A stretch of DNA of 64,000 nt from Castellaniella sp047971665 (GTDB lineage: Bacteria > Pseudomonadota > Gammaproteobacteria > Burkholderiales > Burkholderiaceae_B), in assembly GCF_047971665.1 (NCBI RefSeq), contig NZ_JBKEAA010000012.1:62001-126000 (forward strand), written 5' to 3'. The stretch's first letter is position 1; every line of letters starts with the position of its first letter. This document shows, one piece after another, positions 63,639-64,000 of the stretch. The notes beneath the pieces are model-generated. The model had not been told where the DNA came from. It was given only the letters and a program-made list of their open reading frames with translations, and searched no databases. The translations under genes were made by a program, and so were the position numbers.

Positions 63639-63932
63639 ATGATCCGCGAAATGGCCCACATCACCGTCAATCCCGGCACCCAGGCCGACTTCCAGGCCGG
63701 CGTTCAAAAAGCATTGCCGCTCTTTCACCGCGCCCGGGGCTGCAAGCGCGTCGAGCTGCACCACATCATCGAACACCCTGAGCAATACGTGCTGATGGTG
63801 TATTGGGAGACCCTGGACGACCACATGGTGCATTTCCGTCAATCGGACGATTTCCAGACCTGGCGCGGCCTGGTCGGCGCGTTTTTTGAAAAGGCGCCGG
63901 AAGTGGTGCATTCAGAGGTAGTGATCGAGTAG
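63639..63932 (+). CDS. Antibiotic biosynthesis monooxygenase (ABM) domain protein
   Basis: A 97-residue protein with a single ABM dimeric alpha-beta barrel domain (AHITVNPGTQADFQAGVQKA near residue 5, QYVLMVYWETLDDHMVHFRQ near 47). These small proteins act as quinol monooxygenases, heme-degrading enzymes or scavenging dioxygenases; nothing here singles out one. ATG 63639 is preferred because TGGAG lies 7 nt upstream and it opens the first beta strand; ATG-like codons further up are poorly spaced. It lies 52 bp after lhgO. The last 68 bp of the window hold no recognisable feature. Confidence 0.8.
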   Translation: MIREMAHITVNPGTQADFQAGVQKALPLFHRARGCKRVELHHIIEHPEQYVLMVYWETLDDHMVHFRQSDDFQTWRGLVGAFFEKAPEVVHSEVVIE

Positions 63933-64000
63933 CGGGATGGGCAGTGGGCTCGATATGTGTTGCGCGGGGCCTGCTGAAATGGGTGTCAGCGGGTAGCCGC

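Overview
The window is about 64 kb of GC-rich, tightly packed bacterial chromosome. Gene content suggests a betaproteobacterium of the order Burkholderiales, most likely family Alcaligenaceae (Bordetella/Achromobacter/Castellaniella-like). The reasons are several TRAP carriers, many LysR regulators beside catabolic operons, a glyoxylate carboligase operon, a meta-cleavage route for 3-hydroxyanthranilate, and a GC-rich intergenic repeat of a type I associate with this family. The assignment is inferred from content, not from a marker gene. I saw no rRNA, tRNA or CRISPR array and no intact mobile element.

Layout. 1-926 holds the start of a DUF2157 membrane protein running off the left edge. Then come topB and a decayed IS256-type transposase. 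A TRAP transporter (4039-6876, minus) lies divergent from a tartrate/D-malate dehydrogenase (7149-8231). A lone acetolactate synthase (minus) is divergent from a small SET-domain protein, followed by a second TRAP operon, a TauE/SafE permease and yaeQ. 15606-28362 is a purine-salvage and catabolism region: amn, guaD, xdhC-xdhB-xdhA, two related LysR regulators on either side of a GhxP-type permease, uraD and allA. 28437-40310 is one long minus-strand run of 13 genes. It encodes every step from 3-hydroxyanthranilate to pyruvate and acetyl-CoA (nbaE-F-C-D, then hydratase, acetaldehyde dehydrogenase, aldolase, decarboxylase), followed by a complete Liv-type ABC importer. Two LysR genes and a DMT exporter precede it. 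43499-50283 is the glyoxylate operon gcl-hyi-glxR-ttuD-glcG-pyk. An eroded arsenic locus (arsR plus an ACR3 fragment) follows, then glcB (malate synthase G), an argD-like aminotransferase, a DMT exporter, a MOSC protein, dinB, an HMA-domain protein, a lone narK, an MFS carrier, ohr-ohrR, an LhgO-like oxidoreductase and an ABM-domain protein.

How the parts fit. Purine bases imported by GhxP and deaminated or oxidised by GuaD and Xdh lead, through urate oxidation genes not in this window, to UraD and AllA, which release glyoxylate. Gcl, Hyi, GlxR, TtuD and Pyk carry glyoxylate to pyruvate, and GlcB joins it to acetyl-CoA. The 3-hydroxyanthranilate operon supplies pyruvate and acetyl-CoA. Much of the window is therefore a catabolic block converging on C2/C3 metabolism.

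No wholly new system was evident. The points most worth a second look are the 3-hydroxyanthranilate/ABC-importer operon with two dissimilar perfect palindromes at its head, the GhxP homologue that appears to lack a C-terminal membrane segment, the SET-domain protein, and the HMA protein that lacks half of its CxxC motif.
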